From the NCBI RefSeq assembly GCF_000377565.1, contig NZ_KB898372.1, positions 1 to 64,000 on the forward strand: 64,000 nucleotides of DNA, written 5' to 3'. The position numbers and the translations under genes are program-made. Positions 1-8,310 of the stretch are shown piece by piece; the stretch's first letter is position 1, and each line of letters begins with the position of its first letter. The stretch comes from Rhizobium sp. 2MFCol3.1. GTDB lineage: Bacteria; Pseudomonadota; Alphaproteobacteria; Rhizobiales; Rhizobiaceae. A model generated the notes under the pieces. It made no database searches, had not been told where the DNA came from, and was given only the letters and a program-made list of their open reading frames with translations.

Positions 1-2
1 TG

Positions 3-293
3 CCGACACTATCGCCCGGCGACGTCGTCATCCTCGACAATGTCGGCTTCCACAAAAGCGAAAGGGCAGAACAGTTGCTCAAGACAAAAGGCGCAAGGCT
101 TCTCTTCCTGCCGCCCTATTCGCCGGACCTGAACCCTATCGAAATGGCATTCTCGAAACTCAAGTCACTCCTGCGAAAGCGGGCCGCTCGAAGCTTCGAT
201 ACAATAACCAAAGCGCTCGGCGACATCATCACACTCTTCTCCGTCACCGAATGCCGAAACTTCTTCAAGGCAGCAGGATATGAGGCTGAATAG
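3..293 (+). mobile_element. IS630-family transposase, C-terminal part, cut by left edge
   Basis: The frame is open from the first full codon of the window, so the N-terminus lies outside. The visible 96 residues carry the end of a DDE domain: VILDNVGFHK holds the second catalytic Asp, and PPYSPDLNPIEMAFSKLK holds the final Glu, both typical of IS630/Tc1-mariner transposases. It stops at the usual C-terminus after a short helical tail. The right terminal repeat should lie just downstream, near 293-330, but I cannot define it without the left end. It may be an intact element or a remnant. Confidence 0.88.
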
Positions 294-305
294 ATGCGAC
301 ACGCT

Positions 306-839
306 TTAGTGCTTCGTCCAGCGCAGCATAGCAATGTCGTAACCGAGAGCCCGTGCCTTCTCGACGAGCATCTTACGAGTCTTTTCTGAGGCTTTAGGCG
401 ACCGTGTCAGGATCCACAAATATCGACCCGAGGCTTCCCCAACAATCGACCATGAATAATCAGGTGCACGATCGAGGATCCAGTAATCTGCGTAAAACGG
501 GCCGAAGAACGAGACTTTGAGCTTGGCGTTGCGGCTGTCCGGGACAATTTTTGCTTTGCCTTCGGCTTCTGTTCGCTTGCCGTTTATGCCGCCTTCGCGG
601 CAGGTGTTCAGCACGCGGACCATGCCATCTGTGCGAAGTGTGTAGTCGGCAGTAACCGCCTCGCAACCGCGCTCAAACTGGTTCTCGTAGCGCGCCAACT
701 CGAACCAGTGGCCTAAGTACCGGTTTAGTTCGATCGGTTTTTTAGGCTGAGGTACGGATAGATTGCCTGAGGGACCTGCCGGGCTGCACGCAGTCAAGCC
801 AGCGGCTAACATCGTCATGATTGCTATATTGAGTTTCAT
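306..839 (-). CDS. blc: Blc-type outer-membrane lipocalin lipoprotein
   Basis: A 177-residue protein with a lipoprotein signal peptide and lipobox LTAC (Cys about residue 18), so it is probably lipidated and membrane-anchored. The lipocalin signature GHWFELAR follows at about residues 43-50, with the later YWILD and YLWILTRSP strands typical of the bacterial Blc/apolipoprotein D group. Family members bind lipids or lysophospholipids and help under envelope stress. A Met six codons upstream (857) is possible, but the start at 839 gives a normal signal peptide. It stands alone next to the IS630 end, with no operon partner. Confidence 0.85.
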   Translation of the reverse strand: MKLNIAIMTMLAAGLTACSPAGPSGNLSVPQPKKPIELNRYLGHWFELARYENQFERGCEAVTADYTLRTDGMVRVLNTCREGGINGKRTEAEGKAKIVPDSRNAKLKVSFFGPFYADYWILDRAPDYSWSIVGEASGRYLWILTRSPKASEKTRKMLVEKARALGYDIAMLRWTKH

Positions 840-1400
840 TGCGTCAGAATGCTTCACACGCCCATAAGTTCCAGTCCCTAGATCCTCAGTAAGGGGCTAG
901 AGAAAGTGGTGTTGATGGTGCTGACGATCGTACGCTTCAAATGGGTTGTTGTTGCTCTCTGCGTTGCCCGCGAAACCGAAATTGAGTGGCATCGCTATTG
1001 TGGCCGGGCCAGCACCGGCTGAACACGGTAGGCCAAGGCGCGTCATCTCGAAGAGCCTCTTGATGTGGGCTCTCGCTCGGAACCAATGACCGATACCGTT
1101 TCTCCTATGATTTTCAATCCCAGAAGCCAACGCTGCGCCTCGGCGGCCCGGCATGTGCCGGCTCGATGGCAAAGAATAGCTTTGCTTTCTCTCCAGCTCC
1201 TCGGCGATGCGCCATTATCTCAATCAAGAACAATTGATGGCTAGGCGGCTAGAAGCAACGAAGCGACCAGCCTAAGAAGACTTGGCGGCTTAAGCCGTAG
1301 CGCCGGCTATGTTCGGTTTGCTGCCGTCTAGGTTTCCTGTTTCCAAATTGCAGCGCCTTCGCATCCCGATGTCTGCGCGATCTTTAACCTGCTACCGCGG
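840..1400. other. Intergenic stretch, no supported gene
   Basis: About 560 bases between the lipocalin start and the end of the idnD-like gene. A 91-codon reading frame on the minus strand (897-1172) has a low-complexity composition and no recognisable family or ribosome site, so I do not call it. I see no clear terminator, repeat or RNA gene here. Confidence 0.5.
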
Positions 1401-2432
1401 TCAAAACGACAGTTGAACCTTCATCGATCTGCTCCTGTCGCCGGCAGTTTCGAATGCGGTGATTGCCTCCTCCATTGGAAAGGTCCCCGTCATCAACGGC
1501 TTCAGGTCAACGCGCCGCTTGTTGATCAGTGCAACGGCCAAGCCGAATTCTTCATGAAAGCGGAAAGTGCCCTTCATCTCGATTTCCTTGGACACGATCG
1601 TGTTCTGGGGAATGGATACATCGCCGCCAAGGCCGAGTTGCACAAGGGTCGAGCGCGGGCGAAGCACTTCGAGACCGGATCGCACAGCGCGCTCATTGCC
1701 TGAAGCCTCGAATTGCACGTCGAAATAACCCTTGCTTACCGAATAAGCCGACAACTGCTCCGGGTTATCGGCAACATTGATGACCCGGTCGGCGCCGATC
1801 TCCAGAGCCTTATTGAGAACCGTGTTCATTACATCCGTGGCAACGATTTCGCGAGCGCCATGGGCCCGAGCGGCGATAATGGCGAGCGCCCCGATCGGGC
1901 CGCAACCAGTCACCAGAACCCGCTTGCCGGTCAGCGCACCGGCGCGGTTGACGCCATGCAGGGCGACCGCGAAGGGCTCGGCCATAGCCGCCTCGTTGAT
2001 CGATACCCCTTCGGCGATCTTATAACACTGATCGGCCTCGGCCACCAGCCTCTGCCGGAATGCACCCTGAACATGGGGCATGGGCATGGCAGAGCCGTAA
2101 AAGCGCATGTTCAGGCAATGGTGCTGTTGGCCAGTGAGGCAGTATTCGCAGGCATGGCAGGGGCGGGAGGGCGAGACTGCGACCCGGTCACCGATAGCGA
2201 GGGCCGATACCCCCCCGCCTAACGCTTTGATCTTGCCCGCCACTTCATGGCCAAGGATCATCGGTTCGCGCAAACGGATCGCTCCGAAGCCGCCGTGTTG
2301 ATAATAGTGCAGGTCGGAACCGCAGATACCACCGGCTTCGATCGCAACCTCGACCTGTCCCGGCCGAAGCGCTTCGACCTCGCGATCCTCGATGCGCAGG
2401 TCCTTGGCGGCATGGATGACGACGGCTTTCAT
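1401..2432 (-). CDS. idnD: L-idonate 5-dehydrogenase-like zinc alcohol dehydrogenase
   Basis: A 343-residue medium-chain dehydrogenase. The catalytic zinc Cys is in GGICGSDLHYY (Cys37), followed by GHEVAGKI, the structural-zinc four-Cys loop CHACEYCLTGQQHHC near residues 93-108, and a Rossmann motif VLVTGCGPIGALA. The overall pattern (GSDLHYYQHGG, MRFYGSAMPMPHVQGAFR) matches L-idonate 5-dehydrogenases, which oxidise L-idonate to 5-keto-D-gluconate in the cytoplasm. The frame runs further upstream, but the ATG at 2432 gives the conserved MKAVVIHAAKDLRIE start. It is the last gene of the operon and lies 10 bases after a 2-hydroxyacid dehydrogenase. The idonate assignment agrees with the nearby gluconokinase and gluconate 5-dehydrogenase, but sorbitol/xylitol dehydrogenase activity is possible. 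Confidence 0.75.
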   Translation of the reverse strand: MKAVVIHAAKDLRIEDREVEALRPGQVEVAIEAGGICGSDLHYYQHGGFGAIRLREPMILGHEVAGKIKALGGGVSALAIGDRVAVSPSRPCHACEYCLTGQQHHCLNMRFYGSAMPMPHVQGAFRQRLVAEADQCYKIAEGVSINEAAMAEPFAVALHGVNRAGALTGKRVLVTGCGPIGALAIIAARAHGAREIVATDVMNTVLNKALEIGADRVINVADNPEQLSAYSVSKGYFDVQFEASGNERAVRSGLEVLRPRSTLVQLGLGGDVSIPQNTIVSKEIEMKGTFRFHEEFGLAVALINKRRVDLKPLMTGTFPMEEAITAFETAGDRSRSMKVQLSF

Positions 2433-2442
2433 GGCGATTTCC

Positions 2443-3390
2443 TTACAATACCGGGGTCGGAAGGGCGACACCCGCAAAATGAGCGGCGAGGTTATCGCGC
2501 ACCAGCTTACCCATCGCCTTTCGTGTCTCGATTGTACCTGACGCGTGATGCGGCTGCAGAAGAACATTGTCCAGCGCCAGGAAACGCGAGTTTAGCTTCG
2601 GCTCACCCTCGAAGACATCGAGCGCTGCCGAGCCGAGCTTGCCGCTTTCCAGCGCCTCCAGCAAGGCCTCCTCGTCGATATTGGAGGCGCGCGAGATATT
2701 GATCAGCATGCCCTCGCGGCCGAGCGCCTCGATCACCGGTTTGGAGACGATGTGGCGGGTCACGGCCGATGCGGCGAGTGTCACGAAGAGGAAGTCGGAA
2801 TGCCTTGCCAATTCGATGGGGTCGGCGATGAAGGTCATATCCTTGGCAAAATCTTTCGCCGAGACATCGCTATAGGCGATATCCATGTCGAATCCTTTGA
2901 GGCGCTTGGCGACCTCGAAGCCGATACGGCCGAGGCCGAGCACGCCGGCTTTGCGGCCCCAGACGCGACGTTTTAAAGGATAGAGGCCCTTCGCCGTCCA
3001 GCTCCCATCCTTGACCCAGGTTTCGGCGCCGATCATGCCGCGCGACTGGACCAGCATCATGGCGACGCCGAGATCAGCAACGTCGTTGGTCAGGACATCT
3101 GGCGTGTTGGTGACGCGGATGCCCCGGGCGCGAGCCGCATCCAGATTGACCGCATCGTAACCGACACCATAGACCGAGATTATTTCCAGCTTCGGCAACT
3201 GGCCGATGAGATCGGCCGAGGCGCCCAGTTCGCCGCGAGTGGCGATGCCGCTGATATCGGCGCCACGCTGCGCGAGAAACGCCTCGCGGTCGGGGGCTTC
3301 ATAAAGCTTGTGTACTTCAAACTGCGCTTCCAACTCGACCATATCCCATTCCGGATAGGGTCCGATCATCAGGATGTTCGGCTTGCTCAT
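2443..3390 (-). CDS. D-isomer-specific 2-hydroxyacid dehydrogenase (GhrB-like)
   Basis: A 315-residue NAD(P)-dependent 2-hydroxyacid dehydrogenase. The nucleotide site GVLGLGRIGFEVAKR lies mid-protein, the catalytic Arg in NISRASNIDEEALLEAL and the catalytic His in LQPHHASGTIETR. Relatives reduce glyoxylate, hydroxypyruvate or 2-ketogluconate. The ATG at 3390 is preceded by a strong GGAGGAAACC ribosome site, so the 11-codon upstream extension is not used. It sits between the gluconokinase and the idnD-like gene, which favours a 2-keto-sugar-acid substrate, but the sequence alone does not prove this. Confidence 0.8.
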   Translation of the reverse strand: MSKPNILMIGPYPEWDMVELEAQFEVHKLYEAPDREAFLAQRGADISGIATRGELGASADLIGQLPKLEIISVYGVGYDAVNLDAARARGIRVTNTPDVLTNDVADLGVAMMLVQSRGMIGAETWVKDGSWTAKGLYPLKRRVWGRKAGVLGLGRIGFEVAKRLKGFDMDIAYSDVSAKDFAKDMTFIADPIELARHSDFLFVTLAASAVTRHIVSKPVIEALGREGMLINISRASNIDEEALLEALESGKLGSAALDVFEGEPKLNSRFLALDNVLLQPHHASGTIETRKAMGKLVRDNLAAHFAGVALPTPVL

Positions 3391-3419
3391 GGTTTCCTCC
3401 ATTTGTTTTGTATCCGGTC

Positions 3420-3980
3420 TCAAGGACCGTTTGGCGACGCCAGATATTCGAGCGCCGAGCAGACGATCGCCTCCAGCGGTTGATTGATCTCGATCGCAAC
3501 GACCCGGTCCTCTGCGTGAGGAGGTTCAAGCGTCGCGAGTTGGCTGTCGAGGAGCGACAACGGCATGTAGTCGTGACTGCGCGCGGCCATCCGTGCGGCC
3601 AGGACGTCGCGGTCGCCATGCAGATAGATGAAGACCACAGGCCTGCCGGCCAGCACCCGAAGCCGATCGCGATATGTCCGCTTCAGCGCAGAACAGGAGA
3701 CGACGACATTGCCGTCGCCACCCAGCGCCCGACCGAGCGCATCGAGCCAGGGCCAGCGGTCGGCATCATCGAGTGGTGAGCCCGCCCGCATCTTTTCGAC
3801 ATTCGCCGCGGGATGAAGGCTGTCACCTTCGATGAAATCGGCGCCGATGCGGCGGGCAAGGCCGTCCCCTACCGAGGTTTTACCGCAGCCCGAGACGCCC
3901 ATGACCACAACAGGCCCGACCAATGCCACCGGATCAAAGGCTGATTGTGATACCGCCGTCGACATAAAGCGTGTGTCCAT
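3420..3980 (-). CDS. gntK: Gluconokinase (GntK/IdnK family)
   Basis: A P-loop kinase of about 186 residues that phosphorylates D-gluconate to 6-phosphogluconate. The Walker A motif GVSGCGKTSVGDGLA, the substrate loop FIEGDSLHPAANVEKM, PLDDADRWPWL and SCSALKRTYRDRLR are diagnostic of the family. The start codon overlaps the end of the upstream SDR gene by 32-47 bases (ATG at 3965 or 3980), so translation is probably coupled. It supplies the step that feeds ketogluconate/gluconate from the neighbouring dehydrogenases into the pentose phosphate or Entner-Doudoroff route. Confidence 0.9.
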   Translation of the reverse strand: MDTRFMSTAVSQSAFDPVALVGPVVVMGVSGCGKTSVGDGLARRIGADFIEGDSLHPAANVEKMRAGSPLDDADRWPWLDALGRALGGDGNVVVSCSALKRTYRDRLRVLAGRPVVFIYLHGDRDVLAARMAARSHDYMPLSLLDSQLATLEPPHAEDRVVAIEINQPLEAIVCSALEYLASPNGP

Positions 3981-4701
3981 TCACAAAAGATGAGGCTCGG
4001 GACCCCAGGAAGACGGCTGCGCCGACCAGTTCCTCGACATCGCCCCAGCGACCGGCTGGCGTGCGTTTTTCCAGCCACGCGGCAAATTCCGGATTGTCGA
4101 CCAGCGCCTGATTGAGCGGCGTCCTGAAGTAGCCGGGCGCCAGCGCGTTGATCTGCAGCCCGTATTTCGCCCAATCCGTCGCCATGCCACGGGTCAGATT
4201 TTTCACCGCACCCTTCGTCGCCGTATAGGGCGCAATGCCGGGACGGGCGAGTTCGCTTTGCACCGATGCGATGTTGACGATTTTCCCGCGGCCGCGGCCT
4301 ATCATGTGTTTGGCGACCGCCTGCCCGACATAGAAGGCACTGGAGATATTGGTCTTCAGCAACTGCTCCCAGCGGTCGGCCGGAAACTCTTCCAGTGGAC
4401 TGCGGAACTGCATCCCGGCATTGTTGACCAGGATATCGATTGGACCAACATCGCTTTCGATCGCATTGACGCCGCGCTTGACCGCGTCGGCATCCGTCAC
4501 ATCGAAGTCACTGGCCGAAACCCGGGCGCCGGCACCCGCCAGCTCGCGCATCGCGGCGTCCAGCTTGCTGCGATCGCGGCCGTTGAGCACGACCTCAGCA
4601 CCGTGCTCGGCGAGCCCGCGCGCAAGCGCGAGCCCGATCCCCTGCGACGAACCCGTGACGAGCGCTCGCAGACCTGTAAGGTCGAAAAGCGGGAACGTCA
4701 T
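3934..4701 (-). CDS. idnO: Gluconate 5-dehydrogenase-like SDR
   Basis: A classical 255-residue short-chain dehydrogenase. Its cofactor motif TGSSQGIGLALARGLAEHG, NNAGMQF, the catalytic Ser (ASVQSEL) and YTATKGAVKNLTRG (Tyr-x3-Lys) are present, and the C-terminus VNGHTLYVDGGITISL is typical of IdnO/gluconate 5-dehydrogenases. It probably interconverts 5-ketogluconate and gluconate with NAD(P)H. The ATG at 4701 gives the normal N-terminus MTFPLFDLTGLRALVTG, and the longer upstream frame is not supported. It overlaps gntK, so together with idnD the three genes form an idonate-to-6-phosphogluconate set. Confidence 0.82.
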   Translation of the reverse strand: MTFPLFDLTGLRALVTGSSQGIGLALARGLAEHGAEVVLNGRDRSKLDAAMRELAGAGARVSASDFDVTDADAVKRGVNAIESDVGPIDILVNNAGMQFRSPLEEFPADRWEQLLKTNISSAFYVGQAVAKHMIGRGRGKIVNIASVQSELARPGIAPYTATKGAVKNLTRGMATDWAKYGLQINALAPGYFRTPLNQALVDNPEFAAWLEKRTPAGRWGDVEELVGAAVFLGSRASSFVNGHTLYVDGGITISL

Positions 4702-4706
4702 TGCAC

Positions 4707-5048
4707 TCACGCCTGTGCCACGAAATCGTGGATCGCGGCGCTGGTAACGCGGTGATAAACCTTGCCCTCGAACATGGTCAGGAGATGCTGCGTCTGTTCG
4801 CGCGACTGGAAGCGTGCATCGCACGCCATGGCGCGCTCAAGCGCGGCCTGGTCCGGATAGGTGATGGCCAGAAGCAGGGGCATGGAGGGCGCGCCCTCGT
4901 CGCGTTCGAGCTCGCGGCAGACGGAAACGCTCACTGCACCGTCAAATTTTGTCCATAGTGGCGTCAGCGTGGTCTCTACGAAATCGTAGAACTCTTCCTG
5001 TTTGCCGGCTTTGATCGTTCCGACGAATTCGGCGTAGCGGATCAGCAT
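4707..5048 (-). CDS. Small conserved protein, possible dimeric alpha/beta-barrel
   Basis: A 113-residue soluble protein beginning MLIRYAEFVGTIKAGKQEEF. The pattern of a short strand, a helix with FYDFVETTLTPLW, a strand, and a second repeat ending LLTMFEGKVYHRV resembles the EthD/ABM-type ferredoxin-like fold found beside catabolic genes, but I recognise no catalytic residues. The ribosome site AGGAGGAA lies just upstream. It lies five bases before the idnO-like gene and 12 bases after the 3-hydroxyisobutyrate-dehydrogenase-family gene, so it is part of the operon. Function unknown. Confidence 0.7.
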   Translation of the reverse strand: MLIRYAEFVGTIKAGKQEEFYDFVETTLTPLWTKFDGAVSVSVCRELERDEGAPSMPLLLAITYPDQAALERAMACDARFQSREQTQHLLTMFEGKVYHRVTSAAIHDFVAQA

Positions 5049-5060
5049 GTCATTCCTCCT

Positions 5061-5942
5061 TTAGGCCTTCGGGCCATCGTAAAACTTCATCAGCGCGGCA
5101 TTGTCGGCCGCGCCAAGCCCTGCGGACACCATCAGCCGATGGATCTCCATGCAAAGCGACGTCATGGGCATCGCGGTGCCTGTGTGGACGGCCAGCGACT
5201 GCACGGCGGAAAGGTCCTTGACCATGTTGTCGATGCGGCCGGTCGGCGAGTAATCGTTACGCGCCATCTTGCCCATGAACTCCTGCAGGATGGCGCTGTC
5301 GGCACGTCCGCCGCTCAGCGCCGCGGGGATTCGCTGCGCATCGACACCGGAGTCGATCGCCAGTTTGGTGGCTTCGGCCACGGCGACGAAATTGAGCGCA
5401 CACAGGACCTGATTGATCAGCTTGGTCGTCTGGCCAGCGCCGCTTGGGCCCATCAGGGTCAGGTTCTGGCAAAGGTCGTCGAGGATCGGCTTAGCCTCGG
5501 CGAAATCGGAGGGATTGCCACCGGCCATCACCGTCAACTTGCCTTCGTAAGCCTTTGGCGCCCCGCCGGAGAGCGGGCAATCCAGCCACTTCAGGCCCAC
5601 CGCTGCGGCATCCGCGCTGAATTGCCTGGTCAGGATCGGGTCGATCGATGACATGTCGATCATCACCGTTCCGGCTGCAGCACCTTTGACGACGCCGGTA
5701 GCCCCGAACACAGCGTCGCGAACGATCGCTGCGGAATTGAGGCTGAGAACCACGGCGTTTGAACGCGACGCCGCCTCCGATGCGGACGCGGCTGCCTCCG
5801 CGCCTTGGGCCGTCATCTGCGCTACCTTGGACGGATCGACGTCAAAGGCGATGACGGTATGACCGCTTTTCAGAAGCCGTGAGCCAATTGCGTGACCCAT
5901 GACGCCACAACCGATCAGTGCGATTTTCCGTTTTTTTGACAC
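5061..5942 (-). CDS. 3-hydroxyisobutyrate dehydrogenase-family oxidoreductase
   Basis: A 293-residue beta-hydroxyacid dehydrogenase. The N-terminal dinucleotide motif IALIGCGVMGHAIGSRLL, the substrate loop DCPLSGGAPKAYEGKLTVM and the catalytic Lys in TTKLINQVLCALN are present. Relatives act on 3-hydroxyisobutyrate, tartronate semialdehyde or L-threonate. I place the start at the GTG at 5942, which has a strong GGAGGAGAGG site, in place of the start 11 codons further upstream. Linkage to sugar-acid enzymes suggests a sugar-acid-derived 3-hydroxy acid, but the substrate is not shown by sequence. Confidence 0.8.
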   Translation of the reverse strand: MSKKRKIALIGCGVMGHAIGSRLLKSGHTVIAFDVDPSKVAQMTAQGAEAAASASEAASRSNAVVLSLNSAAIVRDAVFGATGVVKGAAAGTVMIDMSSIDPILTRQFSADAAAVGLKWLDCPLSGGAPKAYEGKLTVMAGGNPSDFAEAKPILDDLCQNLTLMGPSGAGQTTKLINQVLCALNFVAVAEATKLAIDSGVDAQRIPAALSGGRADSAILQEFMGKMARNDYSPTGRIDNMVKDLSAVQSLAVHTGTAMPMTSLCMEIHRLMVSAGLGAADNAALMKFYDGPKA

Positions 5943-6002
5943 AGCTGTTCCTCTCCTCCCGACCGGGGGCTCCATGTGATAGCCAAAATGCGTTTTGTGC
6001 GG

Positions 6003-6734
6003 TCAGCCGATCTCTGATCTGAGGAAGGCTTGCAGCTCGGGCGTTCTGGGATTTGTGAAAAATTCGGCGGAGGGCCCTTCCTCGTGGATGATCCCGTCCT
6101 TCATGAAAATCGTGCGGTTGGCGACGCGGCGCGCGAATCCCATTTCATGGGTCACGAGCAGCATGGTCATGCCCTGGCGCGCTAGATCCTCTATGACGGC
6201 GAGCACTTCGCCGGTGAGTTCCGGATCAAGAGCCGAGGTCACCTCGTCGAACAACAAGACCTTGGGGCGCATGGCAAGCGAGCGAGCGATTGCCACGCGC
6301 TGCTGCTGGCCGCCCGAAAGCATGTCCGGATAGGCATCGAAGCGATCGCCGAGCCCGACCATGGACAGGCAGCGCTGCGCTTCGTCCCGAGCAGCAGTCT
6401 TGGTCTCGCCTTTCACCTGAACGGGGGCAAGCATGATGTTTTCGCCCGCCGTCAGATGCGGGAAGAGATTGTAGCTTTGGAAAACGATGCCGACGTCGCG
6501 CCGGAGTTCCCGCAGGGCCGCCGGCTTGCGTGACATGGCATGGCCTGCAATCTGGATGAGGCCGCTATCAACCGTCTCCAGCCCGTTGAGACAACGCAGG
6601 AACGTGCTCTTGCCGGAGCCGCTCCGCCCGATCAACGCGATAACCTCGCCGGCATCTACATTCAGGGAAACGCCCTTGAGCACTTCGAGCGGCCCAAAGC
6701 TCTTGCGGATATTATTTGCGACTACGACAGACAT
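6003..6734 (-). CDS. PAAT-type ABC transporter ATP-binding protein
   Basis: A 243-residue ATPase with Walker A (GRSGSGKST), Q-loop (VFQSYNLFPH), signature LSGGQQQR, Walker B (VLLFDEVTSALDPE) and switch His (THEMG), in the standard layout of polar amino acid uptake transporters (GlnQ/OccP group). It acts on the cytoplasmic face and powers the two permeases encoded upstream. The ATG at 6734 fits the conserved MSVVVANNIRKSFG start. It follows the binding-protein gene by about 60 bases in the same operon. Confidence 0.9.
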   Translation of the reverse strand: MSVVVANNIRKSFGPLEVLKGVSLNVDAGEVIALIGRSGSGKSTFLRCLNGLETVDSGLIQIAGHAMSRKPAALRELRRDVGIVFQSYNLFPHLTAGENIMLAPVQVKGETKTAARDEAQRCLSMVGLGDRFDAYPDMLSGGQQQRVAIARSLAMRPKVLLFDEVTSALDPELTGEVLAVIEDLARQGMTMLLVTHEMGFARRVANRTIFMKDGIIHEEGPSAEFFTNPRTPELQAFLRSEIG

Positions 6735-6795
6735 GTTTACCTCTCGATGGAAATGCGAGGGCAGCGGCATAGGCTGCCCTCTGCGGCCATTGGGG

Positions 6796-7581
6796 TCAGA
6801 AGGACGGCAGTTCAGGCATCGGCGTCTTCATCCACTTTTCGTAGATCTGGCCGAGCTCGCCGCTCTGCTTGTGAACGAAGAGAACCGTGTTCAGCCAGTG
6901 CAGGAGGTCCGGATCGCCCCGACGCAGGCCCACACCATAAAAGCTCTGCAGATAGGTCGTCTTTTCCTCGAACTTGTCGGGATAGCGCTCCTGCAGCTGG
7001 GCGCCGATGTAGTTTACGGTCCCGATCGCATCCACCTGACCGGCGACGAGCGCGTTCAGCGTCGTGCTGTCATCGTCGAAGCGGATCAGCTCCATTCCAG
7101 GAATATTGGCAGCCGACAGCACCTTCTCATGCGCAGTTCCGCGCGGCACACCGACCTTCTTGCCCTTCAGGTCTGCGAGGCTCTTAATCTCGGTGCCCTT
7201 CGGCGCGATGATCACCGACTTATGGCCACCATAGGGGTTGGAAAAGGCGACCGACAGCGCGCGCTCGGTGTAGATGCCGAAGCTTGCGACGACGAAGTCA
7301 ACCTTGCCTGTCTGCAGCGACGGAATGCGGCTCTGGCCGGTGACCGGCACGAGCTCCAGCTGGACGCCCAGATCCTTGGCGAGCAGCTTGGCGACATCGA
7401 CGTCGAGACCATCAGGCTGCATTTCGGCGTTCGTGATGCCGAAGGGCGGGACCGAGAGATCAACGCCGATCATGACCTTCTTGCGGGCGATGATTTCGTC
7501 GAGAGAGGCGGCGGAGGCCGCAGTGGCGCCCAGAGCGATGGCGAGACCGATCAGGGGCATGAATAGGGATTTCAGGCGCAT
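6796..7581 (-). CDS. Periplasmic solute-binding protein of the PAAT transporter
   Basis: A 261-residue SBP family 3 protein with a Sec signal peptide (cleavage after about ATAASA). The mature domain shows VMIGVDLSVPPFGI near the N-terminus, then DVDVAKLLAKDLGV, LQTGKVDFVVA and the FDDDSTTLNALVAGQVDAI segment, as in lysine/arginine/ornithine or opine-type binding proteins. It would capture the operon's substrate in the periplasm. ATG 7581 is chosen because it starts the signal peptide; the open frame upstream has no matching composition. That the substrate is amine-bearing is inferred from family only. Confidence 0.88.
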   Translation of the reverse strand: MRLKSLFMPLIGLAIALGATAASAASLDEIIARKKVMIGVDLSVPPFGITNAEMQPDGLDVDVAKLLAKDLGVQLELVPVTGQSRIPSLQTGKVDFVVASFGIYTERALSVAFSNPYGGHKSVIIAPKGTEIKSLADLKGKKVGVPRGTAHEKVLSAANIPGMELIRFDDDSTTLNALVAGQVDAIGTVNYIGAQLQERYPDKFEEKTTYLQSFYGVGLRRGDPDLLHWLNTVLFVHKQSGELGQIYEKWMKTPMPELPSF

Positions 7582-7652
7582 GTTGTATCCTCTCAGTTTT
7601 GGGTTCCGGTTATGATCAGCGACCTTCTTCGTGTCGTTGATGATGAGGTGGT

Positions 7653-8309
7653 TCAGGCGCGGGCTCCCCGCTTTGCGGCGCGGCTCTCGAGCCAGAGGCT
7701 GAGCTGGGTGAGCGGGAAACACACAGCAAAATAAAAGGCGGCTACGGCCAGGAAGGATTTCAGTGGCTCGAATGTCGCATTGCTGACGAGCTGGCCGGCA
7801 CGGGTAATCTCGACGAAGCCGATAATGGAGGCGATCGAGGTTTGTTTGATTATCTGCACGAGAAAGCCGACCGTCGAGGGCATTGCCAGCCGGATGGCCT
7901 GCGGTGCAATCACATAGCGAAGGACCTTGTAGGGGTGCAGTGCCAAGGCGTCCGCACTTTCCCACTGCGCCTTCGGAATGGCCCGAAGCGCGCTTTCCCA
8001 TATGGCGCCGAGAAACGCGCTGGAATTGATGGTCAGTGCCACGGCGGCAGCTGCAATCGCGCTGACTTCGAAGCCGAACAGCGATGGGGCGTAGTAGCAG
8101 ATGAACATCAGGATAAGCAGCGGCAGACCCTGGACGAACTGCATATAGGCGGAGGTCGCGACGCGCAGAGCCTTTGAAGACGAGATGCGCATCACGGCGA
8201 GCGCGATGCCGACCAGGCCCCCGCCCACGAAAGCGATGACAGTCAGCGTCAATGTCCAGCGCAGCGCGTAAAAGATGAAAAGGAATTCCGGCGAGCCAAA
8301 AGTACGCAT
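7653..8309 (-). CDS. PAAT-type ABC transporter permease (1)
   Basis: A 218-residue HisM/GlnP-type inner-membrane permease. Hydrophobic segments start at about residue 15 (LTLTVIAFVGGGLVGIALAV), and the cytoplasmic coupling loop ESALRAIPKAQWESADAL with LRYVIAPQAIR is the EAA motif that contacts the ATPase. It lies one base downstream of the second permease gene and forms a heterodimer with it by family precedent. No odd features. Confidence 0.9.
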   Translation of the reverse strand: MRTFGSPEFLFIFYALRWTLTLTVIAFVGGGLVGIALAVMRISSSKALRVATSAYMQFVQGLPLLILMFICYYAPSLFGFEVSAIAAAAVALTINSSAFLGAIWESALRAIPKAQWESADALALHPYKVLRYVIAPQAIRLAMPSTVGFLVQIIKQTSIASIIGFVEITRAGQLVSNATFEPLKSFLAVAAFYFAVCFPLTQLSLWLESRAAKRGARA

Positions 8310-8310
8310 G

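Noticed and set aside
897..1172. 91-codon frame on the minus strand
   Set aside because: Composition is not protein-like, no ribosome site, no known family.
2107..2301. Open frames on the strand opposite to the idnD-like gene
   Set aside because: They mirror codon structure of the real gene; no start context.
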